Of a stretch of 34,973 nucleotides of DNA, positions 16,797-24,404 are shown in pieces (positions within the stretch are counted from its first letter, which is position 1; each line of letters begins with the position of its first letter). Origin of the DNA: Hirschia sp964351655 (lineage in GTDB: Bacteria > Pseudomonadota > Alphaproteobacteria > Caulobacterales > Hyphomonadaceae); the NCBI GenBank assembly GCA_964351655.1, contig CAYGPD010000034.1, positions 1 to 34,973 of the forward strand. Reading direction: 5' to 3'. The notes beneath the pieces were generated by a model. That model did not search any database, was not told the DNA's origin, and saw only the letters and a list, made by a program, of their open reading frames with translations. The position numbers and the translations under genes are program-made.

Positions 16797-17696
16797 ATGG
16801 TCGATTCTGCTACAAGTCTTTCAACTGTCTGGGCTCCTGCGAAGGTGAACTTATATCTACACGTGGGAGAACCTTTGGACGACGGGCGTCATCCGCTGGA
16901 TAGTCTTGTAATGTTCGCTGACGGTGCAGCTGCGGACCGCATTTCGGTGCGCCCTTCCAAAGCTGTAACGTTAAATGTGGATGGTCCCAATTCCAAAGCA
17001 CTCAAAAATGAGAATCAAAATCTAGTTCTTCAGGCCGCTAAATTGTTAAAAGATGCAGCAGGTCGCAGCGGTTCGGGAGCAGCGCTTACTCTCTATAAAG
17101 AGCTTCCAGTGGCAGCGGGTATTGGCGGTGGATCAGCGGACGCTGCAGCGACTTTGCAGGCACTAAATAAGTATTGGAATATTGGGTTTGGAGAAGAAGC
17201 ACTTTTAAGTCTAGGTGCTGAATTGGGAGCTGATGTACCAGCGTGTTTGCGCTCTGACCCGCAAATTATGCGGGGGATTGGTGAGAAGCTGACGCCTTTC
17301 AATATCCACGCTTTGCCAATTGTTTTGGTCAATCCTATGGTCAAATTATCAACGGCGGATGTGTTTCGAAAATTTGATGAAATGAAGTTGGGTGCGGATT
17401 TTGAAGAGCGCGAAGGTCCATATTCTACGGATGGCCCTGAAGCTTTAGCACAGGCACTTAACGACTATAGAAACGATCTGGAAGCGCCTGCAAAACTGCT
17501 GTGTTCAGCTGTCGGGGATGTGTTGACGACGCTTGAGAAAACAGAAGGCGCATTATTGGCGCGTATGTCGGGCAGTGGACCTACATGTTTTGGCGTATTT
17601 TCGAGTATAGAAGCAGCAAAAGCAGCAGCTTATGTCTTGTCTAAGCGCAAGAAAAAGTGGTGGGTACGGGCAACGCTTTTGTCTGGAACTCGATGA
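16797..17696 (+). CDS. ispE: 4-diphosphocytidyl-2-C-methyl-D-erythritol kinase IspE
   Basis: GHMP-family kinase of the non-mevalonate (MEP) isoprenoid pathway; phosphorylates the 2-hydroxyl of CDP-ME. The 299-aa protein carries the APAKVNLYLHV start with the catalytic-site Lys16, the ATP-binding glycine loop PVAAGIGGGSADAA, and the C-terminal SGSGPTCFG. Length is normal. ATG 16797 is preferred over an in-frame TTG at 16773 and GTGs between; ribosome sites are weak for all. It lies between the TPR lipoproteins and a lipid-carrier sugar transferase, with a polyprenyl synthase converging, so isoprenoid-related genes are grouped here. Confidence 0.95.
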   Translation: MVDSATSLSTVWAPAKVNLYLHVGEPLDDGRHPLDSLVMFADGAAADRISVRPSKAVTLNVDGPNSKALKNENQNLVLQAAKLLKDAAGRSGSGAALTLYKELPVAAGIGGGSADAAATLQALNKYWNIGFGEEALLSLGAELGADVPACLRSDPQIMRGIGEKLTPFNIHALPIVLVNPMVKLSTADVFRKFDEMKLGADFEEREGPYSTDGPEALAQALNDYRNDLEAPAKLLCSAVGDVLTTLEKTEGALLARMSGSGPTCFGVFSSIEAAKAAAYVLSKRKKKWWVRATLLSGTR

Positions 17697-17718
17697 TTTA
17701 GACCAATGGACCTTGTGC

Positions 17719-17742
17719 TTATTTGTCTTTGGCGGCAAATAA
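17719..17742. other. Hairpin between ispE and the GT4 gene
   Basis: TTATTTGTC pairs with GGCAAATAA (one G-U pair) around a 6-nt loop. No T-run follows on either strand, so it is not a standard terminator; it may be a processing or attenuation structure. Confidence 0.4.
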
Positions 17743-17777
17743 CGACATCGTAGAGCTAAATTTCAAATTGAAACAAT

Positions 17778-18902
17778 ATGGTGACAAGCATGCATCCGGC
17801 TTTGAATGTGTTTTTGGTCGGTGGTACGGCTTTGGTAGCGGCGGTATTATTGTGTCGTGGTGTGATCGCTTTGGGGTTGATGGATACCCCCGACAGTGAT
17901 CGTAAAAAAGTGAGCCAAAAACAAGCTGTTCCAAGTTCTGGTGGGGTGGGTTTTATCCTCGCGGCCGCGCTGGGTTTGCTTGTATCTGTTGTGAATTTTG
18001 AACTTGATACTCCTATCATGTGGCTAGGTGTCGGCGTTGTAGCAATGCTGGTTTTAGGCTTGGTAGATGACATTGGAAACATCAATGCAAAAGCAAAACT
18101 TCTGGCGCAGATAGCCATCGGTGTTGGTGTCGCGATGACGGGTGTCTATGCAGACGCGATAGCGCCAGGCTTTGGGAAAGTGCGTGAATTTGGCGCTATA
18201 GGCGGGATAATTCTGGCTGTGATCTGGTTTGTCATCGTCACCAATGCAGTTAACTTTATGGATGGTGCAAACGGCGTTTCCATGGGCATGGCGATGTTTG
18301 CGTGCATGGGGTTTTGCGGGGTTGCAGGCTTTGCCGGCGAATGGGAATTGGCGATTGCGGCGGCTGCTTTGGCGGGCGCATTGATCGGATTTCTTGTGTG
18401 GAATCTAGGCGGTAAACTGTTTGCGGGAGATGCAGGTGCATTGAGCGTGGGCATGGCGCTGGGTGGTTTCTCTATGTTATTAATAAAGGCGCGGCCGGAG
18501 TTTGTTTTCATACCGCCAATCTTGTTGTCGCCATTTCTAGTGGATGTGTTGTTGACCCTAAATTATCGTTTGAAACGTGGGGAAAACTTTTGGGAAGCAC
18601 ACACAATGCATGTGTATCAATTGGGGCTTAAACCACCCTTATCTTTAAAGCATTGGCAGGTTGCGATTGGTCACTGGATGATTGCTGCGAACTGTGCGGC
18701 ACTGGGTTTTGCAGGGGCTGCGATAGGTTATGAGGCCCCCCTAGTTATCTTTATGGGGGTGACGTTGATGGGGTGTGCTATGCACGTGCGTATCCGCCGC
18801 GCAGCGATTGCTGTAGGCCTGCTTGAGAGTGGTGAGGGGCAGATTGACCCGACGAGCAATGAAGCATTAAGCGCACGCCAAGTAGAAAATCAGGACGCTT
18901 AA
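17778..18902 (+). CDS. MraY/WecA-family polyprenyl-phosphate sugar-1-phosphate transferase
   Basis: A 374-aa polytopic membrane protein of glycosyltransferase family 4. Conserved loops are present: acidic GLVDDIGN (Asp97-Asp98), NAVNFMDGANG (156-166), the FAGDAGAL loop (215-222) and the histidine-containing AHTMHVYQLG, which resembles the HLYQ motif of WecA-type enzymes more than MraY. It should transfer a HexNAc-1-phosphate (substrate unknown) to undecaprenyl phosphate as the first step of a surface polysaccharide. About ten membrane segments are visible. It follows ispE by 81 nt on the same strand and ends 2 nt from the convergent polyprenyl synthase. Confidence 0.87.
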   Translation: MVTSMHPALNVFLVGGTALVAAVLLCRGVIALGLMDTPDSDRKKVSQKQAVPSSGGVGFILAAALGLLVSVVNFELDTPIMWLGVGVVAMLVLGLVDDIGNINAKAKLLAQIAIGVGVAMTGVYADAIAPGFGKVREFGAIGGIILAVIWFVIVTNAVNFMDGANGVSMGMAMFACMGFCGVAGFAGEWELAIAAAALAGALIGFLVWNLGGKLFAGDAGALSVGMALGGFSMLLIKARPEFVFIPPILLSPFLVDVLLTLNYRLKRGENFWEAHTMHVYQLGLKPPLSLKHWQVAIGHWMIAANCAALGFAGAAIGYEAPLVIFMGVTLMGCAMHVRIRRAAIAVGLLESGEGQIDPTSNEALSARQVENQDA

Positions 18903-18904
18903 AT

Positions 18905-19891
18905 TTAATAAGCGCGATCGACTACAAAATCAGCAATATCTAAAAGTGCATCAACATAAGGTGAGGCCGGCAAGACATTGAGCGCAGATTTCGCCGCAGC
19001 GATTTCATCACGGGCAGCATCCAAGGTTGCTTTCACGCTATCGGCTTTGCGAATGTAATCAATTGCGATGTCTAGGTCTGCTTCTGTTTGCTGAGAGACA
19101 TCCATTGCACGATCCCAGAAGGCGCGTGCAGTCGCGTCGCCGCTTTGACGGGCGAGCAATACTGGTAAGGTGAGTTTTCCTTCACGGAAATCATCGCCAA
19201 CAGATTTTCCTATGACCGATGTTGTGCCGTCATAATCAAGTGCATCATCGACAAGCTGGAAAGCGCGACCAAGACGGCGGCCATATTCAGCGAGACCATC
19301 TGATTCGTCTCCTTCAGCAGTGACGGTGAGGGCACCTGCACGTGCAGCTGCTTCAAACAGCGCAGCAGTTTTTGCTTCGACAATTTCCATATATTCAGGA
19401 ATGGGCAAATCAGCGCGGCCAATTGCGGCAAGTTGTTTTACTTCACCTTCAGCGATAACACATGCGGCGTTAGATAAAATATCAAGGATACGGATTGAGC
19501 GGGTTTCAACCATTAAGGTGAAAGCGCGTGCAAACAGAAAATCACCCACAAGAATGGAGGCTGAATTTCCCCACACCATTTTTGCTGCTTTTTTACCGCG
19601 ACGCAGATCACTTTCATCGACGACATCATCGTGTAGAAGCGTGGCAGTGTGTATAAATTCAACGGCGGTTGCGAGGCAATGCAGCGGTGCAGCCCCTTTA
19701 CCACCCGCTGCATAGGCGGCTGCAAGTGTAATCAGGGGACGAAGACGTTTGCCGCCTGCACTGATGAGATAGCCTGACATATCAGGAATAGTTGCCACAG
19801 CGCTTGTCGAGCGATCTTTAAGCAGAGTTTCAACGGCTTGTAGGTCTTGTGCAACAAGCTCGGTTAGCGTGTCCATCGGAGACTTCTTCAC
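18905..19891 (-). CDS. Polyprenyl diphosphate synthase (octaprenyl/ubiquinone side-chain type)
   Basis: Long-chain trans-prenyltransferase of about 328 aa. SAGGKRLRPLITLAA binds the allylic substrate, the first aspartate-rich motif is LLHDDVVDESDLRRG and the second QLVDDALDYDG, both with the DDxxD metal ligands. The bulk suggests the IspB/DdsA group that makes the ubiquinone tail; the chain length cannot be read. I chose the GTG at 19891, preceded by AAAGGG with 7 nt spacing; the ATG at 19876 is equally possible and TTG 19942 less so. It is divergent from the DUF2007-methyltransferase pair, an arrangement familiar from alphaproteobacteria. Confidence 0.92.
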   Translation of the reverse strand: MKKSPMDTLTELVAQDLQAVETLLKDRSTSAVATIPDMSGYLISAGGKRLRPLITLAAAYAAGGKGAAPLHCLATAVEFIHTATLLHDDVVDESDLRRGKKAAKMVWGNSASILVGDFLFARAFTLMVETRSIRILDILSNAACVIAEGEVKQLAAIGRADLPIPEYMEIVEAKTAALFEAAARAGALTVTAEGDESDGLAEYGRRLGRAFQLVDDALDYDGTTSVIGKSVGDDFREGKLTLPVLLARQSGDATARAFWDRAMDVSQQTEADLDIAIDYIRKADSVKATLDAARDEIAAAKSALNVLPASPYVDALLDIADFVVDRAY

Positions 19892-20095
19892 GTTTGACCC
19901 TTTTGTGATGTGTGCAGTTAAGGTCAAAGATGGCCTCCTCAAAGGAATGGTGTAAAAATGGCTTTGATTTGAAAGTGCTTATGCGCGTATCCAATGCTAG
20001 ACGCAAGGTATTCGCCAGACCATATATAGGTCAAGAAAGATCAAAGCAAAGTCGCGAATTTGTGACTTGGCTTTATATTCAGGAAATTGAACGTC

Positions 20096-20305
20096 ATGAT
20101 TGAAGTTTTACGCTCGAATAACCCCGTGACTTTAAGTTATGCGATGGCTTTGTTGACCGATGCTGATTGTGATCCCTATCAAGCGGATCAATATACCTCT
20201 TCTATGGAGGGATCTATTGGCGCGATTCCACGCCGCATTCTTGTTCCAGAAGATCGCGTGGAACAGGCGCGTATCGCTCTTAAGGTGTTGGAAGAGAATG
20301 AGTAG
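20096..20305 (+). CDS. DUF2007 small protein
   Basis: A 69-aa protein: MIEVLRSNNPVTLSYAMALL at the start, the conserved central segment with YTSSMEGSIGAIPRRILVP, and EDRVEQARIALKVLEE at the end. This matches DUF2007 (putative signal-transducing, PII-like fold); no biochemical role is established. The ATG at 20096 has AGGA upstream. Its stop overlaps the next gene's start by 8 nt, so the two are translationally coupled. Confidence 0.87.
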   Translation: MIEVLRSNNPVTLSYAMALLTDADCDPYQADQYTSSMEGSIGAIPRRILVPEDRVEQARIALKVLEENE

Positions 20306-21050
20306 CGCTGAAATAAAAGAAGAAATTACAAAGGACTGGCTACTCGGCGAGAAAGTTTCCTTGCGCCAATATGCCAAGGGCTATCGTGCGGGGTTGGATG
20401 CTGTCTTGCTGGCAGCTTCGCTTGAAACGAAACCTGGGCAGAAGGTTTTGGAGGCGGGATGTGGTGCGGGAGCTGCGATGATGTGCGCAGCGCAACGCAT
20501 GGGTGATATTTCGTTGACGGGCATTGAGCGCGATCCGCGAATGCTTGCCCTTGCGGAGCAAAATGTCGCAGAGAATGGCTATCAAGATCGCGTTGATGTG
20601 CGTCAAGGAGATGTGAGCGATCGTCCCGATTCGTTGCTCAACGGATTTGATCAAGTTTACGCTAACCCACCATTTTTTGACCCAAAGGCTATTCAAGCGG
20701 TGGGAGCAGGCAAAGAAGGAGCATATCTTGCGGATGTGCCTTTGGATGTATGGCTGAAATTTATGCTGCATTGTGTGAAACCACGCGGCAGAATTACGAT
20801 GATCCATCGCGCAGCGGCATTGGCGGATATTTTGAGCTTTTTGCAGCCGCGTTTTGGCGAAATCAGCGTTTTGCCAGTGCGCGCATATGCTGGGGCACCG
20901 GCAAAACGTGTGCTGGTGCGGGCACGTAAAGGGCTGCGCAAAGGCGATACAGTGCTATATGACGGATTAACGTTGTATGATGGAGCCGAGCGGCACTTAA
21001 CGCCACGAGCAAATGAAATTATGCGCGGTAGCGCTTTGGAATGGAAGTGA
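20298..21050 (+). CDS. TrmN6-like tRNA (adenine-N6) methyltransferase
   Basis: A 250-aa class I SAM methyltransferase. The SAM loop VLEAGCGAGAAMMCAAQR lies near residues 52-69, the acidic GIERDPRMLALAEQN follows, and the catalytic tetrapeptide NPPF is in VYANPPFF. NPPF and the N-terminal RAGLDAVLLAA helix are typical of TrmN6/YfiC, which makes m6A37 in tRNA1Val. The start at 20298 overlaps the DUF2007 stop, with GAAGAG as ribosome site. The C-terminal segment ERHLTPRANEIMRG is normal for the family. Substrate specificity is by family only. Confidence 0.88.
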   Translation: MSSAEIKEEITKDWLLGEKVSLRQYAKGYRAGLDAVLLAASLETKPGQKVLEAGCGAGAAMMCAAQRMGDISLTGIERDPRMLALAEQNVAENGYQDRVDVRQGDVSDRPDSLLNGFDQVYANPPFFDPKAIQAVGAGKEGAYLADVPLDVWLKFMLHCVKPRGRITMIHRAAALADILSFLQPRFGEISVLPVRAYAGAPAKRVLVRARKGLRKGDTVLYDGLTLYDGAERHLTPRANEIMRGSALEWK

Positions 21051-21109
21051 AGCTGCTTTTATAGAAAGTGGTTGAGCTTGAACGTGTAAGTGAAGAGGAC
21101 GAGCGAACT

Positions 21110-21283
21110 ATGGGACGTTTAATATTATTTGCCATTGTGTTTGCAATTTTGGCGGCCTTTTGTGCGTCTTTCTTTGCAAAGCGCGATAAAAGATCTGATG
21201 ATGATGACAATGAAGATGGCAATGGCAAAGGCGGCGACAATGTTCGGCTATTGTCAGATATACGTCCGCCTAAAGATGATTGA
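21110..21283 (+). CDS. Small single-pass membrane protein with acidic tail
   Basis: A 57-aa protein not recognised as a named family. One transmembrane helix (ILFAIVFAILAAFCASFF) is followed by KRDKR and a strongly acidic and Gly-rich tail (DDDDNEDGNGKGG), ending LLSDIRPPKDD. The basic residues after the helix suggest the tail is cytoplasmic. The ATG at 21110 has GAGGACGAG just upstream; a GTG at 21068 would add 14 charged residues. It comes 60 nt after the TrmN6-like gene in the same direction. Confidence 0.6.
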   Translation: MGRLILFAIVFAILAAFCASFFAKRDKRSDDDDNEDGNGKGGDNVRLLSDIRPPKDD

Positions 21284-21592
21284 CATTCCAAATTAAAGAG
21301 CATAACAGCGCCGTCCCAATGTGGTTTCTGCCGAAAAGCGGCAGCGTTTCATTGGTACGTATGGCTATGTATTTCTAAATTATTGAATGTGAACTTACCG
21401 TAAGGATAATCACATTTTTGCGAGTGCTTATTTACAGAGACGCAAGACGGCATAAGGTTTGGGAATAAGTAGATTTTGTATTTTGATGTATCTGCTGGAT
21501 ATTTCTGGCTTTTTTGAATTTTGCGACAATAGTGTTGAATTTTTTTTCAAGTAAAATGGATCTAAATACATAGTTCGTGCGTATCAGTAGCG
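21284..21592. other. AT-rich gene-free stretch
   Basis: About 310 bp with no convincing coding. It holds a small hairpin at 21328-21344 (CTGCCG, AAAAG loop, CGGCAG) and a short palindrome CTTAC-C-GTAAG near 21393. The right end carries T-rich tracts and leads into a CtrA box. No RNA gene could be recognised. Confidence 0.5.
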
Positions 21593-21607
21593 TTAATCCC
21601 ACATTAA
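21593..21607 (+). promoter_or_regulatory. Perfect CtrA box upstream of a 35-aa ORF
   Basis: TTAATCCCACATTAA is an exact TTAA-N7-TTAA. It lies 25-39 bp upstream of the ATG of the small membrane ORF. GATTAT at about 21620 could serve as -10, which would put transcription initiation at or near the ATG. CtrA control is inferred from the consensus known in Caulobacter. Confidence 0.6.
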
Positions 21608-21631
21608 TCTGAACTGAGCGATTATTAAGTT

Positions 21632-21739
21632 ATGGAACAAAGCACACAAATTTTGATCTACATTCTGGCAGCTCTTGGCGCTGGTGTGTATTTTTCGTAC
21701 CGCTTCGACCCTACGTCGTTGCTGAAAAAAGACAGCTAA
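21632..21739 (+). CDS. 35-aa single-pass membrane peptide
   Basis: Short ORF encoding MEQSTQILIYILAALGAGVY and then FSYRFDPTSLLKKDS: one hydrophobic helix and a short basic/acidic tail, which is the shape of regulatory or complex-stabilising micropeptides. There is no obvious ribosome site before the ATG, which would fit a leaderless message started from the CtrA-type promoter just upstream. A terminator-like hairpin 63 nt after the stop supports a separate transcription unit. I do not recognise the family. Confidence 0.5.
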   Translation: MEQSTQILIYILAALGAGVYFSYRFDPTSLLKKDS

Positions 21740-21802
21740 TTTAACCGTCCGATATGTTTTTCGGGCAATGATTATTTGTAGAGTATTTGTGTAGAGTCTA
21801 AG

Positions 21803-21836
21803 AAGCGCTGAGGGATTAATCTCCGGCGCTTTTTTT
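21803..21836 (+). terminator. Intrinsic terminator
   Basis: AAGCGC pairs with GCGCTT, extended inward by a partly mismatched stem (TGAGGGAT with ATCTCCG), followed by seven Ts. It ends transcription from the 35-aa ORF region and stands before the ABM-like gene. Confidence 0.75.
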
Positions 21837-21864
21837 GTGTTTAAATTCTAGGGAGGGGAGGAAG

Positions 21865-22191
21865 ATGCCACACATTCATGCGATTAATTGTATAGAGGTG
21901 CCACATGGATATGAGCAATGTGCGATCGATGTACGTGAAGTCTATGTGGATTATTTTAAACAGCAGGCAGGGTTTGTATCGTCTACCTTTTATCGGGCAA
22001 GTACGAGCAGAGATGCGATAAATTTTGTCAATATTGTCGTATGGGAATCACAAGAGGCATATGATGCTGTGGTGAATGCGGGATATGGCAATAGCGATGG
22101 AGAAAATGAGGATGGGATGAAGGTTTTAGGGAAAGGTTTTCCTGATCCGATTAAAGTTCACCCTGGTGTGTATGAGATAATTGGAAACTAG
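21865..22191 (+). CDS. Antibiotic biosynthesis monooxygenase (ABM)-like protein
   Basis: A 108-aa protein with the dimeric alpha/beta barrel pattern of ABM/EthD-like proteins: INCIEVPHGYEQCAIDV, then QQAGFVSSTFYRASTSRDA and FVNIVVWESQEAYDAV. Members range from haem-degrading enzymes to quinol monooxygenases, and the function is not predictable here. The ATG at 21865 follows a strong purine-rich site (GGAGGGGAGGAAG). It is located just after a terminator and 36 nt before the RBBP9-like hydrolase, so the two may be cotranscribed. Confidence 0.72.
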   Translation: MPHIHAINCIEVPHGYEQCAIDVREVYVDYFKQQAGFVSSTFYRASTSRDAINFVNIVVWESQEAYDAVVNAGYGNSDGENEDGMKVLGKGFPDPIKVHPGVYEIIGN

Positions 22192-22227
22192 GTTTCTCTT
22201 GCCGCGTAATCGTGTAAATAACCCGCT

Positions 22228-22794
22228 ATGAAAATTTCTGACGCAAGTATTCTCTTATCCCCTGGCTATGGCTGGGGAGATGATTCGCACTGGCTGGCGC
22301 GATGGTCCCGCCAAATGAAAACAGCCCAGCTTGTTGAGCATAAAGATTACCGCACCCCAAAACGCGAAGACTGGGTGGGGGATTTGGTGCTTGCAGTGGA
22401 GAAAGCAGAGAAACCGGTGGTGCTTGTGGGGCATTCACTGGGTGTGATTACGATTGCGCATGCTTTGCCATTTTTTGCGCCGGGTAAAGTTGTGGGTGCG
22501 TTTTTAGTCGCGCCATCGGATTGGGAAAGAGAGGGACTGATTCCTGATTTTGACACGCATGATTTTGCGCCCATACCGCGTTTGAAATTTCCATTTCCCG
22601 TTCAGCTTGTGGCAAGTCGCAATGACGAAACAATGACCTATGAGAAGGCATTAGAGTTGGCGACAGCATGGGGTGCGAGCGTTGTAGATGCGGGCGAAGC
22701 TGGGCATATAAACGTGAAAACAGGACAGGGACCATGGCCTGAGGGTTTGACAGCGTTTGCGTTGTTTATGAAGCAAATACACACCACGATTTAA
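22228..22794 (+). CDS. RBBP9/YdeN-family alpha/beta hydrolase
   Basis: A 188-aa small serine hydrolase. The catalytic triad is visible: nucleophile Ser70 in VGHSLGV, Asp132 in ASRNDETM and His159 in AGHINV. The N-terminal LLSPGYGWGDDSHWLARW and the final GPWPEGL are typical of the RBBP9/YdeN group. The physiological substrate is unknown for the bacterial members. Cytoplasmic, no signal peptide. Confidence 0.88.
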   Translation: MKISDASILLSPGYGWGDDSHWLARWSRQMKTAQLVEHKDYRTPKREDWVGDLVLAVEKAEKPVVLVGHSLGVITIAHALPFFAPGKVVGAFLVAPSDWEREGLIPDFDTHDFAPIPRLKFPFPVQLVASRNDETMTYEKALELATAWGASVVDAGEAGHINVKTGQGPWPEGLTAFALFMKQIHTTI

Positions 22795-22988
22795 CGTCTT
22801 AAAACTGTGTGAAGTTGCACGTAAAAAATATTTTTTTTGCTATATTGCGCTTTTTAATTTTCGGTATCAAATTTCAATTAATGGTCGGAAAATTTAGTGT
22901 AGGACAAGCTCCCTCGAAATTGCCGATCAGATTGTATTGGCTTGTGGTCACAATTAAGGATTGATGACCCGTTTCTAGGAAGACTCCG

Positions 22989-23162
22989 ATGTCCGGAATG
23001 AAAAAAGTTGGCCCTTCTTCACGTCCAAAACGTGTGCGTGCAGGTAGTAATGCATCTCGCAGTCAGCTATTTGATTCAATGCCTAATCATTCACAAAGAA
23101 GACGCCCCGACAAATTCGATCGTTGGGGACAATTTGATATGCAAATGAGACGTGACGACTAG
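22989..23162 (+). CDS. 57-aa basic small protein, unknown
   Basis: A short, highly basic ORF: MSGMKKVGPSSRPKRVRAGS, a Ser/Asn-rich middle with SQLFDSMPNHSQRRRP, and FDRWGQFDMQMRRDD at the end. There is no hydrophobic segment. AGGAAG stands 6 nt before the ATG and a textbook terminator begins 19 nt after the stop, so a complete monocistronic gene is likely. The Arg/Lys-rich content suggests nucleic-acid or ribosome association, but that is inference. About 190 bp of AT-rich sequence precede it, with no recognised promoter. I do not recognise the family. Confidence 0.6.
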   Translation: MSGMKKVGPSSRPKRVRAGSNASRSQLFDSMPNHSQRRRPDKFDRWGQFDMQMRRDD

Positions 23163-23180
23163 ATAAAGCTATCTCAGAGT

Positions 23181-23222
23181 GGGCTGCATATATGCGTATA
23201 TATGTAGCCTGCTTTGTTTTTA
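23181..23222 (+). terminator. Intrinsic terminator after the 57-aa gene
   Basis: A 12-bp stem (GGCTGCATATAT with TATATGTAGCC, one G-U pair) with a 4-nt loop, then a T-rich tract (TTTGTTTTTA). Confidence 0.8.
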
Positions 23223-23361
23223 CGCTGCGAAAGACTTGATCCGTTGGCTGACGGATGAGCGCTTTCCCTTATTGGGCGAGCGGCGCACTGCTTATGCTTC
23301 TTGACGTTTATGTGGACAAGCCTGACACTTGATTTTTTAAGATATATATCAGGAGGATAAT

Positions 23362-23562
23362 ATGGCTGTTGCACGCGTAACCGAGATTATTTCAAGCTCA
23401 AAAACAAGTTTTGACAAAGCTGTTTCCAAGGGGGTGAAACGCGCATGTAAGACGCTTAAAAACGTTGAGAGCGCATGGGTCAAAGACCAAAAAGTGGTTA
23501 TTCATGACGGTGAAATCGTAGAATACCGTGTGGTCATGAAAGTGACGTTCATTGTCGAATAG
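23362..23562 (+). CDS. Dodecin family flavin-binding protein
   Basis: A 66-aa dodecin, a dodecameric flavin store that binds FMN/FAD pairs. The family pattern is complete: SSSKTSFDKAVSKGVKRACK, TLKNVESAWVKDQKV with the flavin-stacking Trp39, and the last strand YRVVMKVTFIVE. Length is exactly typical. AGGAGGATAAT in front of the ATG is one of the strongest ribosome sites in the window. It converges on nfsB, itself an FMN enzyme, with a hairpin between them. Confidence 0.95.
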   Translation: MAVARVTEIISSSKTSFDKAVSKGVKRACKTLKNVESAWVKDQKVVIHDGEIVEYRVVMKVTFIVE

Positions 23563-23572
23563 ATAAATTGGC

Positions 23573-23611
23573 GAGACGGAGTTTTTCTGGGGGGGACGTC
23601 AACTCCGTCTC
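23573..23611. terminator. Hairpin between convergent dodecin and nfsB
   Basis: GAGACGGAGTT and AACTCCGTCTC form a perfect 11-bp stem with a 17-nt loop. It sits 10-13 nt from both stop codons, the expected place for a bidirectional terminator. Neither side has a proper T-run, so it may block read-through or RNA decay rather than terminate by itself. Confidence 0.6.
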
Positions 23612-23624
23612 ACCAAAAATCGCG

Positions 23625-24287
23625 CTAAATCTCTGTTAAAATATCAGAGATTGGGAGACGCGATTTAGGGAGTGAGGCGTTATAGTCATGCGTTGGGTCA
23701 CTATAGCCAACCGTGACAACAGCGAGTGCGCCATAGCCTTTTTCCGTTAAACCAAATTCTTTATCGAGGGCATCAACATCAACACCTTCCATTGGTGTGG
23801 CATCTAGACCAAGTGCGGCTGCGCCGAGAAGGAATTGGCCTATGTTGAGATATGTTTGTCTTGCAAACCAGTTTGCTTCAGCTTCAGGCGATGTTTGGTT
23901 GAGACCTAAGAAGAGACGGCGACCGCCATCCATTTGCTCTTTGTTGACAGGCGAAGGATAGCGACCATCTTTGTCTTCTTGTTCAAGCAGTTTTTCAAGA
24001 TAAGCATCATCTGCGTGTAGAAGTGACGCAAACACGACTACGTGTGATGCGTTGCGGATAGAAGGAGAGTTGAACGGGTATTTCTCATCCGTTCCCGCTG
24101 TCACGCGCTCTTTGCCTGCTTGTGTTGAGGCCATTATAAAATGCCATGGTTGTGCATTCACGCTTGAAGGGGAAATGCGCAATAGGTCTTTGAGTTTTTC
24201 AACTGTTTCAGCTGGGATTTTTTTGTTGGAATCATACGCTTTCGTTGTGTGACGTTTGTGCGCGTAATATGTAATGTCGTTTTCCAT
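23625..24287 (-). CDS. nfsB: Oxygen-insensitive NAD(P)H nitroreductase / dihydropteridine reductase
   Basis: A 220-aa FMN-dependent nitroreductase very similar to E. coli NfsB throughout: HKRHTTKAYDSNKKIP, PSSVNAQPWHFIMAS, ASHVVVFA, LNIGQFLLGAAALGLDATP and SLPKSRLP. It reduces nitroaromatics and quinones by two-electron steps. It is divergently transcribed from an HxlR-type regulator with a 117-bp intergenic region, the common layout in which the redox-sensing HxlR protein controls the flavin enzyme. Confidence 0.93.
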   Translation of the reverse strand: MENDITYYAHKRHTTKAYDSNKKIPAETVEKLKDLLRISPSSVNAQPWHFIMASTQAGKERVTAGTDEKYPFNSPSIRNASHVVVFASLLHADDAYLEKLLEQEDKDGRYPSPVNKEQMDGGRRLFLGLNQTSPEAEANWFARQTYLNIGQFLLGAAALGLDATPMEGVDVDALDKEFGLTEKGYGALAVVTVGYSDPTHDYNASLPKSRLPISDILTEI

Positions 24288-24306
24288 GTTGAAACTTCTT
24301 CTGCTA

Positions 24307-24321
24307 TAGATATCGAATCTA
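24307..24321. promoter_or_regulatory. Possible operator 1 in the nfsB-hxlR intergenic region
   Basis: TAGAT-N5-ATCTA, an inverted repeat 20 bp upstream of the nfsB start, positioned to cover its promoter. It also contains one GANTC (GAATC). Confidence 0.4.
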
Positions 24322-24366
24322 GGTTACAGATGGGTATTTAGGGGACTGGGAAATCAGCACAAGTAC

Positions 24367-24380
24367 GCACAATTTGGTGC
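24367..24380. promoter_or_regulatory. Possible operator 2 in the nfsB-hxlR intergenic region
   Basis: GCAC-N6-GTGC, an inverted repeat 25 bp upstream of the HxlR start; a candidate for autoregulation. Confidence 0.35.
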
Positions 24381-24404
24381 TATGGTTACATAAAGGGAAC
24401 TATT

